Shown piece by piece: positions 21,476-32,384 of a stretch of DNA of 64,000 nt (within the stretch, counting starts at the first letter, position 1; the number at the start of each line of letters is the position of its first letter). Below the pieces are notes generated by a model. That model was not told the origin of the DNA. It ran no database searches and worked only from the letters and a program-made list of their open reading frames with translations. The stretch lies in NCBI RefSeq assembly GCF_000372725.1, contig NW_005198017.1, positions 110,286 through 174,285 on the forward strand, read 5' to 3'. This stretch comes from Emiliania huxleyi CCMP1516. Its lineage: Eukaryota > Haptophyta > Isochrysidales > Noelaerhabdaceae. The position numbers and the translations under genes were made by a program.

Positions 21476-21609
21476 GCGCGCTGCGCGCAGTAAAATGAGC
21501 GAGGTACTGTTGAATGACGAACTGATGACGAATGTCAGTGTGGACGTCCCTCTCGCAGCCGGCGAAGTGACACCTCAACCCCGACCTCCGAGGAGGGGCT
21601 CCCTCAGCC

Positions 21610-22803
21610 TCACACTGCGTCACTCCCTGCACGGTCCGACCGACTGCCGACTCGATTCGCAGCGACGCCGCGCCACTTGTCGAGCACCAAATCCCCAAAG
21701 GCCTCCTCTGCCAAGCGAAGCCTCGCCTGCGGGTCCGAGCCGTTGACGAGCGTGTTGAAGGCGCCCGCCGCGGCGAGCTGCGCGCGAGTGTGCGACGGCG
21801 GCAGCTCGGCCGCGGCCGCAGCCTCGGCGGGCAGCGTCGCGTCAAAGCTGGGGTAGCCGAAGAGAGTGAGCGAGTAGCGGTGCCGCCGCTCGGGCGGCAG
21901 CAGGACGCGGTGGATGGGCGAGTGAGTCGCCCCGCGCGAGAGGAGGTGCAGGTAGTCGCCGAGCAGCACCACCACCTCGCCGGCGAGCGGGGGCACGCCC
22001 ACCCACGCCCCGTCGGCGCCGAGCAGCTGCAGCCCTCCGGTGCCGTCCTGCGCGATGAGGGTCGCCACGTGCCAGTCCGTGTGCGCCGACGAGCCGGTGC
22101 GCGGCTTGCCTACAGGCGTGGGCGGGACGTGTCCGCGTCGAGTCAGATGCGACCCGCAGGCGCGGAGCCCACCTGGCGCGATGTGGGCGTGCTCCGCCGC
22201 TGAAAAGTAGTGGAAGAGGCGCATGATCGAGATGCGCTCGCCGCCGCGCAGCAGCGAGGCCGCGTCCACAGGAAGCAGCAGCGCCTCCGCCATGTGCGCG
22301 GTCGCGCGCTGCATTGCGCCCGCCGCGGCGTGGAAGTAGTGAGTCAGCTCCGCCCGCCAGGGCGCGCCCTCGCTGCCCTCGGGCCACAGATTCGGGCCGC
22401 ACAAGCCATTCTCCACAGGCGCGTTCGCCGGCCACTCGTACCCATAGCAGAAGCCCTCCTTCAGCTCGAGGTTCGCAGCCAGACCGCTCTCGCCGCCGAT
22501 GGCCAAGTAGCCGCGCTGGAAGCCAGGCCGCCCATCGAGAGAGCCAGCGGCGAGCTTGGTCGGTTCGGGCAGAGCAAAGAGGGAGCGTGAGGCATTGAGC
22601 GCCGCCGCGATGTCGAGGTCATGCCCGACGAGCCGCACGGCGCCGAGCGCTGCGCCGGCAGCCCAAGCCTCCCGCTGCACCGAAGCCGGAGCACGCAAGT
22701 CGACGAGCGGTACGCTAGGCCGCGGTTGGCAGCACAGTGCGGCGAGCGCAGCGACAGCAAAGATGGAGGTGGCGGCGATGAGCTCTCGGCGACTCCGTAT
22801 CAT
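21610..22803 (-). CDS. 2-oxoglutarate/Fe(II) oxygenase, isopenicillin-N-synthase-like
   Basis: The fold is the double-stranded beta helix of the IPNS/plant 2OG oxygenase family. It shows RLFHYF, SSAHTDWHVATLI (His-x-Asp iron ligands), GLQLLGADGAWVGVPPLAGE, and then SPIHRVLLPPERRHRYSLTLF, which supplies the distal His and the Arg-x-Ser that binds 2-oxoglutarate. The ATG at 22803 starts a signal anchor (IAATSIFAVAALAALCC), so it is probably secretory or membrane-tethered. A 63-nt intron (22110-22172, GT-AG) is in frame with the exons, so retention would insert 21 residues just before the iron-binding motif. 376 aa spliced. The substrate is unknown. Confidence 0.85.
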   Translation of the reverse strand: MIRSRRELIAATSIFAVAALAALCCQPRPSVPLVDLRAPASVQREAWAAGAALGAVRLVGHDLDIAAALNASRSLFALPEPTKLAAGSLDGRPGFQRGYLAIGGESGLAANLELKEGFCYGYEWPANAPVENGLCGPNLWPEGSEGAPWRAELTHYFHAAAGAMQRATAHMAEALLLPVDAASLLRGGERISIMRLFHYFSAAEHAHIAPGGLRACGSHLTRRGHVPPTPVGKPRTGSSAHTDWHVATLIAQDGTGGLQLLGADGAWVGVPPLAGEVVVLLGDYLHLLSRGATHSPIHRVLLPPERRHRYSLTLFGYPSFDATLPAEAAAAAELPPSHTRAQLAAAGAFNTLVNGSDPQARLRLAEEAFGDLVLDKWRGVAANRVGSRSDRAGSDAV

Positions 22804-23055
22804 CCCGCCATTTGGAATTTTAGGAAGATGTGGGAGGGCGCAGAGAAGCGCGCCAGGCCGACGAGTGAGGAAGTCGGAAGTGGCGAAACTTTTTTCCGTC
22901 ACTGTGCGATTTCGGGGCCTTGCACTTGTTTGTTGTGCGCGTTTATGTGATTTATGTGAGGCTTCGCACCACCACGTCGCACCTGACGTGACCTATGCTG
23001 TTACTAATGAACCCGCCACCTAAAAACGGCCCCGAAGCCGCGCGGGCCGACCGCC

Positions 23056-23781
23056 TCAGAGGAAGAAGGGCTTGAAGAATTGCGGCGTCTGCTGCACCAC
23101 CGGCGTGCCGTAGATCGCCTCTTGTACGGCGAACCCCACGACCGCGAGCATCGCCGCACGGCCGTGCTTGATCTCCGCCTCGGCCATGTGCTCCATCTTT
23201 CCCTCGCCGAGACCGAGCGGGTCGAAGCCTAGGTCGCCCGCCAGGTAGCCCGACGGCGTGAGGCCCTCCACGTTGTCCAGCGTGTTGAGCTCGAGGTAGG
23301 CGGTGCCCAGCGCGACGAGGCCGAGAAAGCCGAGGTTGTCAAACAGGCCGCCGTTGAGGAGGGAGGGCGCCCTCCCGCCCGCCACGAGGTTGGCCGGCAG
23401 GCCGAGCAGCTTGCTCAGCGGCCCGTCCGCGAGCTCCGACAGCGGCCAGCCCGCCGCCGCCATCATCGCGAGCCGGCTGTGCTTGATCTCCGCCTCGCGC
23501 ATCCACGCAACCTTCTTCCTCGCCTCCCAGTCCTGCGCCATCACCATCCGCGTCGGCCGGTCGAGCTTGGCCCACGGGCCAGAGTCGACCGACGTGCGCG
23601 TGCGCGCGAGCGCGACGAGGCAGTACGGGTCGAACCCGCGGTCGCCGGGAAGCGAGCCATCGAGGTACGAGGGCGAGCGGCCCGCGCCCGGAAGCCACTG
23701 CTGCTGCGGCGGAGCGCGAGGGGCCGCCGGGGCCGACGCAGGCGCAGCCAGGCCGAGCGAGGCGGCGTGCAGCGATATCAT
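23056..23781 (-). CDS. Fucoxanthin chlorophyll a/c-type light-harvesting protein
   Basis: This is a plastid thylakoid antenna protein. Helix 1 has REAEIKHSRLAMMAAAGWP and helix 3 AEAEIKHGRAAMLAVVGF, the duplicated ExxxxR/H chlorophyll-binding and salt-bridge motifs. Before them stands GDRGFDPYCL and, before helix 3, GDLGFDPLGLG, both typical of the family. Helix 2 (LGFLGLVALGTAYLEL) lies between. 241 aa, intronless. The N terminus (MISLHAASLGLAAPASAPA) serves as leader. The ATG chosen is the first in frame. It shares a 134-bp intergenic region with the divergent NYN gene. Confidence 0.95.
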   Translation of the reverse strand: MISLHAASLGLAAPASAPAAPRAPPQQQWLPGAGRSPSYLDGSLPGDRGFDPYCLVALARTRTSVDSGPWAKLDRPTRMVMAQDWEARKKVAWMREAEIKHSRLAMMAAAGWPLSELADGPLSKLLGLPANLVAGGRAPSLLNGGLFDNLGFLGLVALGTAYLELNTLDNVEGLTPSGYLAGDLGFDPLGLGEGKMEHMAEAEIKHGRAAMLAVVGFAVQEAIYGTPVVQQTPQFFKPFFL

Positions 23782-23915
23782 CGAGCGCAACCCGCCCGAT
23801 GCAGTCGACTGCCCAGTGCGGGAGCTCGCACGACGAGCTCCGTGGTCTATTTTTTCTTGTGCGCACCGAATTCTTTTGTCGCCTTCGCTCTCGGTTCTGG
23901 CGAGGGCCAGCGGCG
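23782..23915. promoter_or_regulatory. Divergent promoter, antenna / NYN genes
   Basis: Only 134 bp separate the two start codons. The region contains tattttttctt (23849 on) and AATTCTTTT (23869-23877, 38 nt before the NYN start). No TATA box is obvious. Confidence 0.6.
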
Positions 23916-26205
23916 ATGGGCGCCCTCACGCTGCTGGTGCTGCTGGGCGGCACCTCGGCCTGGACGACCCTCTCTCGCGCGTCCGGCTGGCGGGAGCGGC
24001 CGAGGGCATGCGCGCTCCGCGCCACGCTGCCTTCACCATTCCCACCTCCCGGCCTTCCGTCAGCCGAGAGCGGGCTCGAGTACCAGGCGAGCGCCTTCCC
24101 GCTGCGTGTGATGGTCTTCGTCGACGGATCATGGCTCTACTACTCGTTCCATGGCCGCCGCCCAAACTGCCCCGTGCAGCAGCGGTACGGAGACGGGTGG
24201 GCCTTTTCCAACTCGGTCGCGTTTGATCGGCTGCCGTACCTGATCTCGCAGCACATCCACCAGCAGCTGCTGCGCCGCTACGGCACGCGCCGCTTCGTCG
24301 AGATCACGCGCACGATGGTCTTCACGTCGTACCGCGCCGACACGCACCGCCGCTCGCTGCGCATGAGCATGTTCCGTCAGATGGCGGCGGCGGGCTTCGA
24401 GGTGCACGTGCGCACGACCACCGGCCTGCAGGAGAAGTGCATCGACATCTCTCTCGCCGTAGAGATGATGCACTACGCCTCCATCCCGGGAGCCTACGAT
24501 ATCGCGGTGCTTATCTCGGGCGACAAGGACTTCATCCCCGCGATGAGCCGCATCCGACAGAAGGGGAAGAGCGTCGCCCTTTGCTCGATGCGCAACTGCT
24601 GCTCGCGCGACCTGCTCGACCCGAACGCGCACGTGCGCGACTTCGAGCCGATCTGGCTACCGCCCACACTCCGCCCGACGCCCACCCATGCCATGACCCC
24701 GACCCCGACCCTGACCCCCGACCCTGACCCCCGACCCTAGGCTCGACGACTACCTCGACCTGATCGTGCTCCCCTCGCCAAAGGCGCTCCCCCAGCCCCT
24801 CCCCAGACACTTCCCGAGGCACCGCCCAGCCCCTCTTCTGCCTCTCGACCCTCGCCTCCTCCTCCTCTCCCCAAAGGCGCCCTCCATCTCGCCCGACGCG
24901 CCTCGCTCGCCTGCTGGCCTCGCCCTCCTCCGCGTCCTCTCCGCCTTTTTGCGCGCGAACGGCGGCGCCGCGCGCTCGCGCGAGATCGGACGCTTCCTCC
25001 GCAGCTCCGCCGTGCCTGTCGACGTCACCGAGCAGCCGCCCCCGCCCGGCACACTGCCCGGCGACGCCGCTCCGCCTCCCGCGGCTGCGGCTGCGGCGGG
25101 CGTTTCGTCGACGGGCGATGACGCGTTGCAGCTGCTCAAGCGAACCTTCGGGTCGCTGACCGCGTTCGCGCAGGCGTACCCGCAGACGCTGGAGATCCGC
25201 CGCCGCGAGGACGGGGCGGCGGAGGCGGACGGTGCGGCGGGCGAGGGCGGCGGAGGCGGCGAGCGGCGGGCGCGCGAGTTTGAGCTCGCTTTAGTGGCGG
25301 AGGCGAGCGAGGCGGAGATGCGCGGCGAGGAGGCGATCATGGCCGCCAAGAGCGTGGGCGAGGAGGAGGAGGCGGAGGGCGACGACGACGAGGGCGACGA
25401 CGAGGGCGAGGAGGGCGAGGGGGGCGAGGAGGATGAGCTGGGTCGAGAGCTGGGCGGCGCGATCGCCGCCGGCGAGCGAGGCAGCCCTCTTGGAGGCAGC
25501 CCTGTGGGAGGCGCTCCATCGGGTGGGGAGGCGGGCGGCGCGGCGGGCGGCGCGGCGGGCGGTGCGGCGGGCGGCGCGGGCGGCGCGGGCGGCGCGGGCG
25601 GCGCGGGCGGCGCGGGCGGCGCGGGCGGCGCGGCGGGGATGGAGTCGTTGCTAGCCGTCCAGGCCGCCGCCGGACACAGCGCGGAGGCCTCTCCGCAGTG
25701 GCCCGCCGCGCCGAACCCGCTCGAGGCAGCGTGGCCCGCCCACCCTCTCACCTCGCCGCCGCCCCTCTCGCTCTCGCCGCACGCGCGCGGGCCGCCCATC
25801 GGAGGCACCAACCCGTCCAGAGACGCGAGGCTACCCGACGCGCCGGCTTGGAGTTTCGAGCGGAGGCCCGCGCGGGCAGCGGCCCAGCCGGCGGCGCAGA
25901 GCCCGCCCGCAGCCGGCTCGCTCGGAGGCGAGGCCGTGCCGGGCGAGGGGGCGCTAGTTGGCGCGGTGAGAGACCACCTGCTGCAGCACGGCGGCGTCTC
26001 GAGCTCGCGCGATGTGGGGCGCAACCTCGCGGCGGTCGGCCTGCTGAGCGTACTCAAGGAGCGGCATGCCGGCCTGTACCACTTCCTGCAGGCTCACTCC
26101 GCCGACTTTACGGTCGAGATGCCGTCGGACCGCTCCTCGGGTGCGCTCGAGTACAAGGCGCGAGGGCGGTGGCGGACCGGCGGTGGGAGCTGGGGCGTTC
26201 GCTGA
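23916..26205 (+). CDS. NYN-domain RNase-like protein with LOTUS-like helices
   Basis: NYN domains are PIN-fold metal-dependent RNases. Acidic residues stand in the expected places: VMVFVDGSWLYYSF, EKCIDISLAVEMM, and VLISGDKDFIPAMSRIRQKG. The C-terminal half has two winged-helix-like segments (LALLRVLSAFLRANGGAARS with LLKRTFGSLTAFAQAYP, and AVRDHLLQHGGVSSSRDVG with LYHFLQAHSADFTVEM) that resemble OST-HTH/LOTUS modules, separated by an acidic Gly/Ala-rich linker with a GGA minisatellite. Exons are 23916-24655 and 24741-26205 (734 aa); the 85-nt intron is GC-AG and made of gaccccgaccc repeats. The N terminus (MGALTLLVLLGGTSAWT) looks like a signal peptide, so organelle targeting is possible. 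Confidence 0.8.
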
Positions 26206-26515
26206 CTGCGCCTTGCCCCATCGTCAGGTGATGCTGTCCGATGCTGAGCGCGGCGGAGTGGACGGCTGAAGCGTACGAAACCGCAGCCAAGATGCTTGGC
26301 TCCATCCGCGGCGACGCCGTCTGTCACGGCCGCTGCTGCGGTGCGCTCCGCGGCGCGCGCGCAACCGCTGCGCGCACCGCTCTCTCTTGACTTCTAGACT
26401 TTGTCTCGTGTGTGCGGTTGACACTTGACTGATGACTCACAGAGCAGCTGAGAGTAGAGTGAGAGAGCGGCTATCGATCGTACAAATGCTTTATCATTTC
26501 ATGACTGTCCCCGGA
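26206..26515. other. Intergenic region between convergent genes
   Basis: 310 bp; no gene or repeat seen. Confidence 0.6.
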
Positions 26516-29500
26516 TCAAAACAAGGTGACCGAGGCCGTAAAACTGTCGAGGAATGAAGAGCGGTCGCTCCAGTCGTCCTCCGGCCCCTCACGGTATTGG
26601 CTAAAGGAGCTGCCCACGCGTTCGCTCGGCGTCTCCGGCAACGCCGGCACGACCAGCGCCATCATGAGAGGGCCAGCGTCGCTATCACCCATGCCGCAGC
26701 CGCAAGCAAGAGCCTCAACCACGAAGCCGTCCGGCTCCACAGCCCCACCGCCCTCTTCGGCGAAAGCGTCAGCAAGTGCAGCCCCCAAGCTGCTTCCGGC
26801 GCCAACCGCGCTGTCGCCACTGTCCCTCACCTCCTCGCTGGCCCGTTCCTCGTCACCTGGAGAAGCAGCCTCGACAGAAGCGATCGGCGAGATAGTCTCA
26901 ACTCGTGTTGGGGCCTCGCGGGGCTCCGTGTCACCAAGCCCGAGCCTGCCGTGCGCGCCGTCGCCCCACGTGAAGCAGCCGCCTTCGCCGCTCACAGCCA
27001 CGGTGCAATCGGTGCCGCAAGCAACCAGCGTCCACCCGTTCGGTTGCCAGCTCTGCCGGCCACTATCCTCAGACGGCGGCGGCGGCGGGACGACTGCAGG
27101 GGCGCCATGGCGACCACCCCACATCCATAGCTCGCCGTCCTCGGTGATGGCTGCCGCGTGGTCTGCTCCGCAGCGGATGGTTGCCACGCGGGACTGGCAG
27201 AGGCCGCTCAGCAGTGGTGTCGGTGCGGGCACCTCATCGAGTCCGCCTGGGAAAGCAGGAGGGCTTAATTGGATCAGCCCACAAATTTCGGCGGTTCTAG
27301 TGGCGACTCTCGGCCTTCCCACAGTTCTAGGCGTCTGCGGCGAAGGATAGCGTCGCGCCTTCGATCCCGAGCTGTAGCGCCCAATTGGCTCCAAAGCCGT
27401 ATAACGAGCCTGCAGCCAAGAGCCGAAAATTTGGGCGGCTGGAGGGGGAGGAGGGTCGAAACCGGTGGGGCGGCTGGCGCGCCGTCGCTGCAAAGCACCA
27501 CCGTGCTGCTGTCGCCACAGGCGACCTGCACTGCCGTGCAGGGCAGACCGCGCACGCGGCGAGGCGCCTCCACCGAATCCCCCTCCCTCGTCGGCGCGGG
27601 CCGCTCCGTCTCATCGCCCCCCAACGCTGGCCCGACGCCGCGCAGCCCCAGCCGGCCGTCGTCGGAGCAGCCCCAAGCGTACACCTCGCCGCGCGCGTCG
27701 ATCGCCGCCGAGTGCGCCTCGGCGGCCGCAAAGGACGCCCAGCCGCCGCGGCCGCCGTCGGGTCTGATCACGGGCAATGGCTGGAGGGCACACCGCATTG
27801 CATCGAGCGAGACCTGTGGACACACCAGACAGCGTTTGCCTTCTGCCCCGTCCAGGATGGCACGCTCCCCCCTTCCCCAGGGTAGGTATCTAGACCGGCA
27901 CGGCGAGACCTGCGAAATGGTCGTCAGCGACGAGAAGTCCGGCTTTGGCGCCGTCCCGATGCCGAGCTGGCCGTACTCGTGCGAGCCACAGGCAAAGAGC
28001 TGCGCCATTGAGGTGAGCGCCAGCGTGTGCGAGCGGCCACAAGCGACAGAGACCTTGCCAACGAGGGGGGTCCGACGGTGGGGTCGGGGAGCGGGGCAGT
28101 GGATTGCTGGGCGTGCAAGCACCGTGGTCAGTCGATAGAGGCCAAGTACGCGACGTCGAACGGAGAGGGTAGCGCGATCGCCGTGCCCTGTGGAGGCAGT
28201 CACGGATCTCAGGGATCGGTCCCTCTCTGGGCATCAACGGGCGGGCGCCGTCACCGAGCTGGCCATGCGGCGACGCACCCCACGTGTACAGCAGGCCTGT
28301 GAGCGTCGGGTGGCGCCTCTTGGCGGCGATGGGGCGCTGTACGCGGGCTGTGAGTCGCGACGGGGTCTGGGCACCGCGCTCGCAGACCGCCGCCGCGTGC
28401 ACCGCTCCGCATGAGATTGCGGTGACGGAGATGCCGCTCAGGTCTGTGCGCAGGCGAGGCAGCCGCGCGCCGCCGCCCCACATCATCACGTCGGGGGAGT
28501 CTGCACTGGGCGTGAGGTCATCGAGGGCCGAGCGGTCGGGGAGACCGAGCGGCAGCTCGCGCTTCTGGCCCCACCGCACCAGCGCCTCGCGGGAGAGCAG
28601 CTCGGGGAGCGTCGCGCGCCGGTTCGGCCGCTTATGCAGCATGCCCTCGATCGCTCCTGAGGGTGCACCACTCTCGGTCAGGCACGCGCAACACCTCACA
28701 GTCGCGTCTCGCCGGCCGAGCTGAGGGGCGCCGCCCTCACCGAGCAGGTGCGGGTCGTAGCAGTGCGCGTTGTGCTGCGCGAGACTCGCCGCGCCGCCCG
28801 AGCAGGTGCAGCCAGGCTGTGGAGCGCCCGCCCACGCCTCGCCCCCCTCCTCCGCGGCGGCGAGCCAGTCTCGCATCGCGTTCTGGTTGGGGTCGCGGCC
28901 GATGTTGTACGCGAGGGCGTGCAGGGAGGCGCCTTCGTACGGCCGGTGCAGCGCCACCATCTCGAAGAAGCAGACGCCGAGCGCCCACACGTCGGAGGCG
29001 CACGAGTACTGCGCAGAGTTGACCTGCGAGAGGCGGCGGCACATTCCGCGAGGCGAGCGAGGCGTGGGAGGGCAGGGAGAGGAGGGCGGGCCTGCAGGCT
29101 GCGCACAAAGAGCTCGGGCGCGAGGTAGAGCGGCGTCCCCTCGAGCGAGCGCGAGCGCAGCTCCGACGGGAGCACCTCCCCCTCAGCCGAGCCGCCGGGC
29201 AGGTGGCGGCCGAGCTGCCGCTCGTCCGCGAGCATCGGCATCGAGATGCCGAAGTCAGCGAGCTTGGGCACGCGCCCCTCGCCCGCGAGCAGGATGTTTG
29301 CCGGCTTGATGTCGCGGTGGAGCACACGGCAGGCATGCAGGTAGTTGACGCCGCTGCAGAGCTGCAGAAGGCAGTCCAGCACCCAAGCCTCGTCAAGCAG
29401 CGTTGACGTCTCCCGTGCGCGCCGCAGCGAGCCCTCGAGAGTCCCGCCACCGGCGTACTCCATTACAAGGCACAAGTCGCCATCGGCGACGAATGCGTCC

Positions 29501-29841
29501 TCGTAACCGATGATGTTTGGGTGGCGCAGCCGTGAGAGCAGCTGCACCTCGTGCAGAGCTGCCCTACGTGTAGTGCGGGGCGTGGTGAGATTGTAGTGGT
29601 GCGGAGGCTCTGTGTGCGTAGGCAGCGCTCACTTGCGTTCTGGCGGCTTGAGGCGGTTCACTGCAACCCGTTTGAGGGCGAAGAGGTTAGCGTCTGGCGC
29701 ATCCTTCTCAAACTTTTCGCGGTGCGTGTGCTGGACCAACGAAACCCGTTTTGGTTTGTGAGCTGCACTGGCCCGCCGCACGAGGTAGCACACTCCGCAC
29801 GCACCATCACCGATCCGCTTCTCTACAGTGTACTCTTCCAT
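26516..29841 (-). CDS. NIMA-family kinase with C-terminal RCC1 repeats (NEK8/9-like)
   Basis: NEK8 and NEK9 work at cilia and spindle poles and have this exact order of domains. The kinase starts at ATG 29841: EEYTVEKRIGDGACGVCYLV (P loop), LFALKRV (Lys), LLSRLRHPNIIGYEDAF, HRDIKPANILL, LADFGIS, GTPLYLAPELF and SDVWALGVCFFEMVALHRP. RCC1-type blades follow: LLYTWGASPHGQLGDG, LFACGSHEYGQLGIG, VYAWGCSDDGRLGLRG, LYGFGANWALQLGI, LWMWGGRHGA and CFTWGDGAHGRLGLGD. Introns resolved: 29564-29632 (GT-AG) and 29024-29091 (GC-AG). Others near 28310, 28140, 27870, 27450 and 27300 are needed to join frames but were not fixed to the base. At least six blades suggest one full propeller. Confidence 0.88.
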
Positions 29842-29944
29842 CGAAGTGGACAAGCGATCCGTCTCGCGACCAGCGGGAAGCGAAGAGCGCCTATCGAGCT
29901 CCAGCCGTGGTTGCGGCCGGCCCCCGGCAAAACGTACCGCAATA

Positions 29945-30560
29945 CGTACTGGGAGAAAAGAGAGAGGTTTTCTAGACCCCTAAGGGCCCTACGCGCGGCG
30001 TGAGAGCTCGGAAGCGAGCTTTGCACGGCGATCGAGGATGGCACGGTTCCCCCCCTTCACCGAAGCGATGGAGATGCGTTCCGCGTGGTGGCGTGGTGTG
30101 ACACAAATATGAGAGGCGGGAGTGCGAGTGGGGAGGGTACGCGGTGCGGTCAACGCCCGAGCGTTGAGCCTTGCGCGCAAGGCGGTTGATCTTTGCAACT
30201 GCTCTCTCTCAATGTACAGAAACGCATCGGGTCGCTCGTCATCGCAAACCCTGTCAGCAGAGTCCTCCTACGCGCTACGGGAATGTATGTACTTTTAGCT
30301 TACTGGGAGAAAAGGGAGAGGGGGTTGTGTTCTCTAGGCCCCTAGGGGCCCTACGCGCGGCGTGAGAGCTCGGAAGCGAGCATGCTTTGCACGGCGATCG
30401 AGGATGTGGCGCGGTTCACCCCCTTCACCGAAGCGATGGAGATGCGTTCCGCGTGGTGTGACACAAATGAGAGGCGGGAGTGGGGAGGGTACGCGGTGCG
30501 GTCAACGCCCGAGCGTTGAGCCTTGCGCGCAAGGCGGTTGATCTTTGCAACTGCAGGCGG
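29945..30560 (+). repeat. Dispersed repeat R, two tandem copies
   Basis: About 255 bp beginning tactgggagaaaag occur at roughly 29947-30203 and again at 30301-30556. They are separated by a spacer with catcgcaaaccctgtcagca. An inverse relative lies at 13325-13470, where transposon copy A has inserted. There is no coding signal. Confidence 0.85.
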
Positions 30561-30605
30561 CGAGAAGCCGCCGCCGAATGTCTCGTGGAGAAGCAGGTAT
30601 GCAGG

Positions 30606-32042
30606 TGAGTGATTCTGAGATCAGGTTGGGCGACTGGCAGACATTTCAAAAATTTGGCGCCGCAGGCGCCCGCTGGCGCTGCGTGCCCACCATGGTTGGG
30701 CGCGCAGCGAAGAAAATTTTGCGCTCTCGACAGCCTTTTCTAATAGGAAAATGGCCTCTACTCGGCGCCATACCGCTTGTCGGCGCACAGCGGAGTTCGC
30801 AAGCCGGACCTGCTGCCTTCCCTTCTACGTACACTTTCAGAATGGAGGCTCAAACGCAGCGCAGGGCTCAGACCAAGTGCAAGTCGATTTGTACCACAAA
30901 GTTGGTAGACAGTGCCAAAACCGCGGAACCGAAAATGGCGTTTAATTTCGCGCACCTGCTGTCCGCCGCCTGTGGCGGCGCTCCGCACCGCTTGAGGCGC
31001 CTGCGGCGCCCCTGGCGGCGCGCTGTCCGCGCGCCCCTCTGTGGTTTTCGTGGGGGGCTCGGCTCTCGTAAGTCTCGATTTGTACCGGATTTCGACGTTA
31101 GTGGCAAAACTGCGGAACCGAAAATGGCGTTTAATTTTGCGCACCTGCTGTCCGCCGCCTGCGGCGGCGCTCCGCGCCGCTTGGGGCGCCTGCGGCGCCC
31201 CCCTGGCAGGTGGCAGCAGTGTGTACGGCTGCGGGTGCGCCCGGTACACAACCGGCGCTCTATGGCGTGCTCCGGGGGAGCACGACTACGCAGTCGTGGC
31301 TTCCACACGCGAGAGAGTGGCTTCTATATTTACGAAAACATTGGGCGTCCCTAGTGCCGCATCCATAAGAAGTGACGTCACGGTTCCAGGAGCGCCTGGC
31401 GGCACAGCTTAGAGTGGCAGCCGAGCGCCGGCCACGACTATCGAGTCGCCGTCGCGGAGCTGAGGGCTGGCCGACGGGTGGCGCGGTCTTCCTCCCAGCG
31501 CCACCCATCGGTCAGCCCTCAGATCGATCGATCGGCGCTCAAAGTCGCTTCAGATCCGAGAAAGCTGCTGGCGCCGCTGCCGATCCCAGCCGCGACGCCA
31601 GCAGCTTCCTCTGCTCTCCAATGCGCCGAGAAGCGACGCGGCGGTGCTCGGCTCGCCATGCACGATGACGGCTCCGCTGGGTGCTCGTCGGCCGGTCCGG
31701 TGGCACCCTATTCGCGCGTCACCTGCCGGCGTCCCGACGACAGCCTCGCGCCGCCGCTGATGGAGGGGCGGTCGGCGCCACTGCCGCCGCGCCGCCGGTG
31801 GGAGAGGCACTGGTGGTGGCCTGGGCGGCCCTCCGCCGCCGCTCGGCGCGCCCGGGCAGCGGTGGCAGCCTGCGCCGCCCCCGCTTCGAGCGGGCGCCCT
31901 CGCTTCGAGCGGGCGCCCCCCGCTTCCAGCGGGCGCCCGGGACGGGTTCCCCGCTTCGAGCGGGGAGATGCGGCCTGGGATTCGCTTTCTGAAATGTCTG
32001 CCTCCAAAGGGGAAACGCCCAACCTGATCTCAGAATCACTCA
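30606..32042. mobile_element. Inverted-repeat element, about 1.44 kb, no transposase
   Basis: The left end reads TGAGTGATTCTGAGATCAGG and continues ttgggcg; the right end is its exact inverse (32016-32042). The inner bases (cagacatttca) are also inverted. The interior holds a ~120-bp direct repeat (about 30889-31010 and 31078-31200, both with gaaccgaaaatggcgtttaa) and a GCGGGCGCCC-rich patch at 31880-31970. No transposase motif is seen. The flanks share only agg/gg, so the target-site duplication is unclear. Confidence 0.75.
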
Positions 32043-32384
32043 GGTTGAACTTGTTCGCGGTTTGGTGAAGATCCCATCATGGTAGTGGCCACGCTGTGAC
32101 TTGACGTAGCCTTGGCCGGTGGTGTGGTCGAACGCCCGTTGACCACAGAACCCGCGTTGCTTGCAGCCCATGTTTGCAAGGCGGGCCGGCTCTTCGGTGT
32201 TGCCCCCTACCTCTAGGTGTTGCCGCCCGCGAAGGCGAACTTGAATGTACGTAAGAGCTACATACACTGAAAACACGGCGCGCAAGCCTCAAGAAAATCC
32301 CCATATAAGTGATCAAGTGACTGGTGCGGGGCATCTCAGCACGCGCGGCCTGAGCTCCGCCGGGCGGGTAGGGAGTCAGGATGC
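32043..32384 (-). other. Intergenic; possible gene fragment
   Basis: On the minus strand about 70 codons read LANMGCKQRGFCGQRAFDHT and GYVKSQRGHYHDGI, which look protein-like but have no start or neighbouring exon. They could be a remnant. The rest is the 3' flank of the next gene and the dispersed segment acgtaagagctacatacact near 32250. Confidence 0.3.

Noticed and set aside
24750-26057. 435-codon minus-strand open frame over the NYN gene
   Set aside because: Low-complexity Pro/Ser sequence antisense to a protein with recognisable domains on the plus strand.
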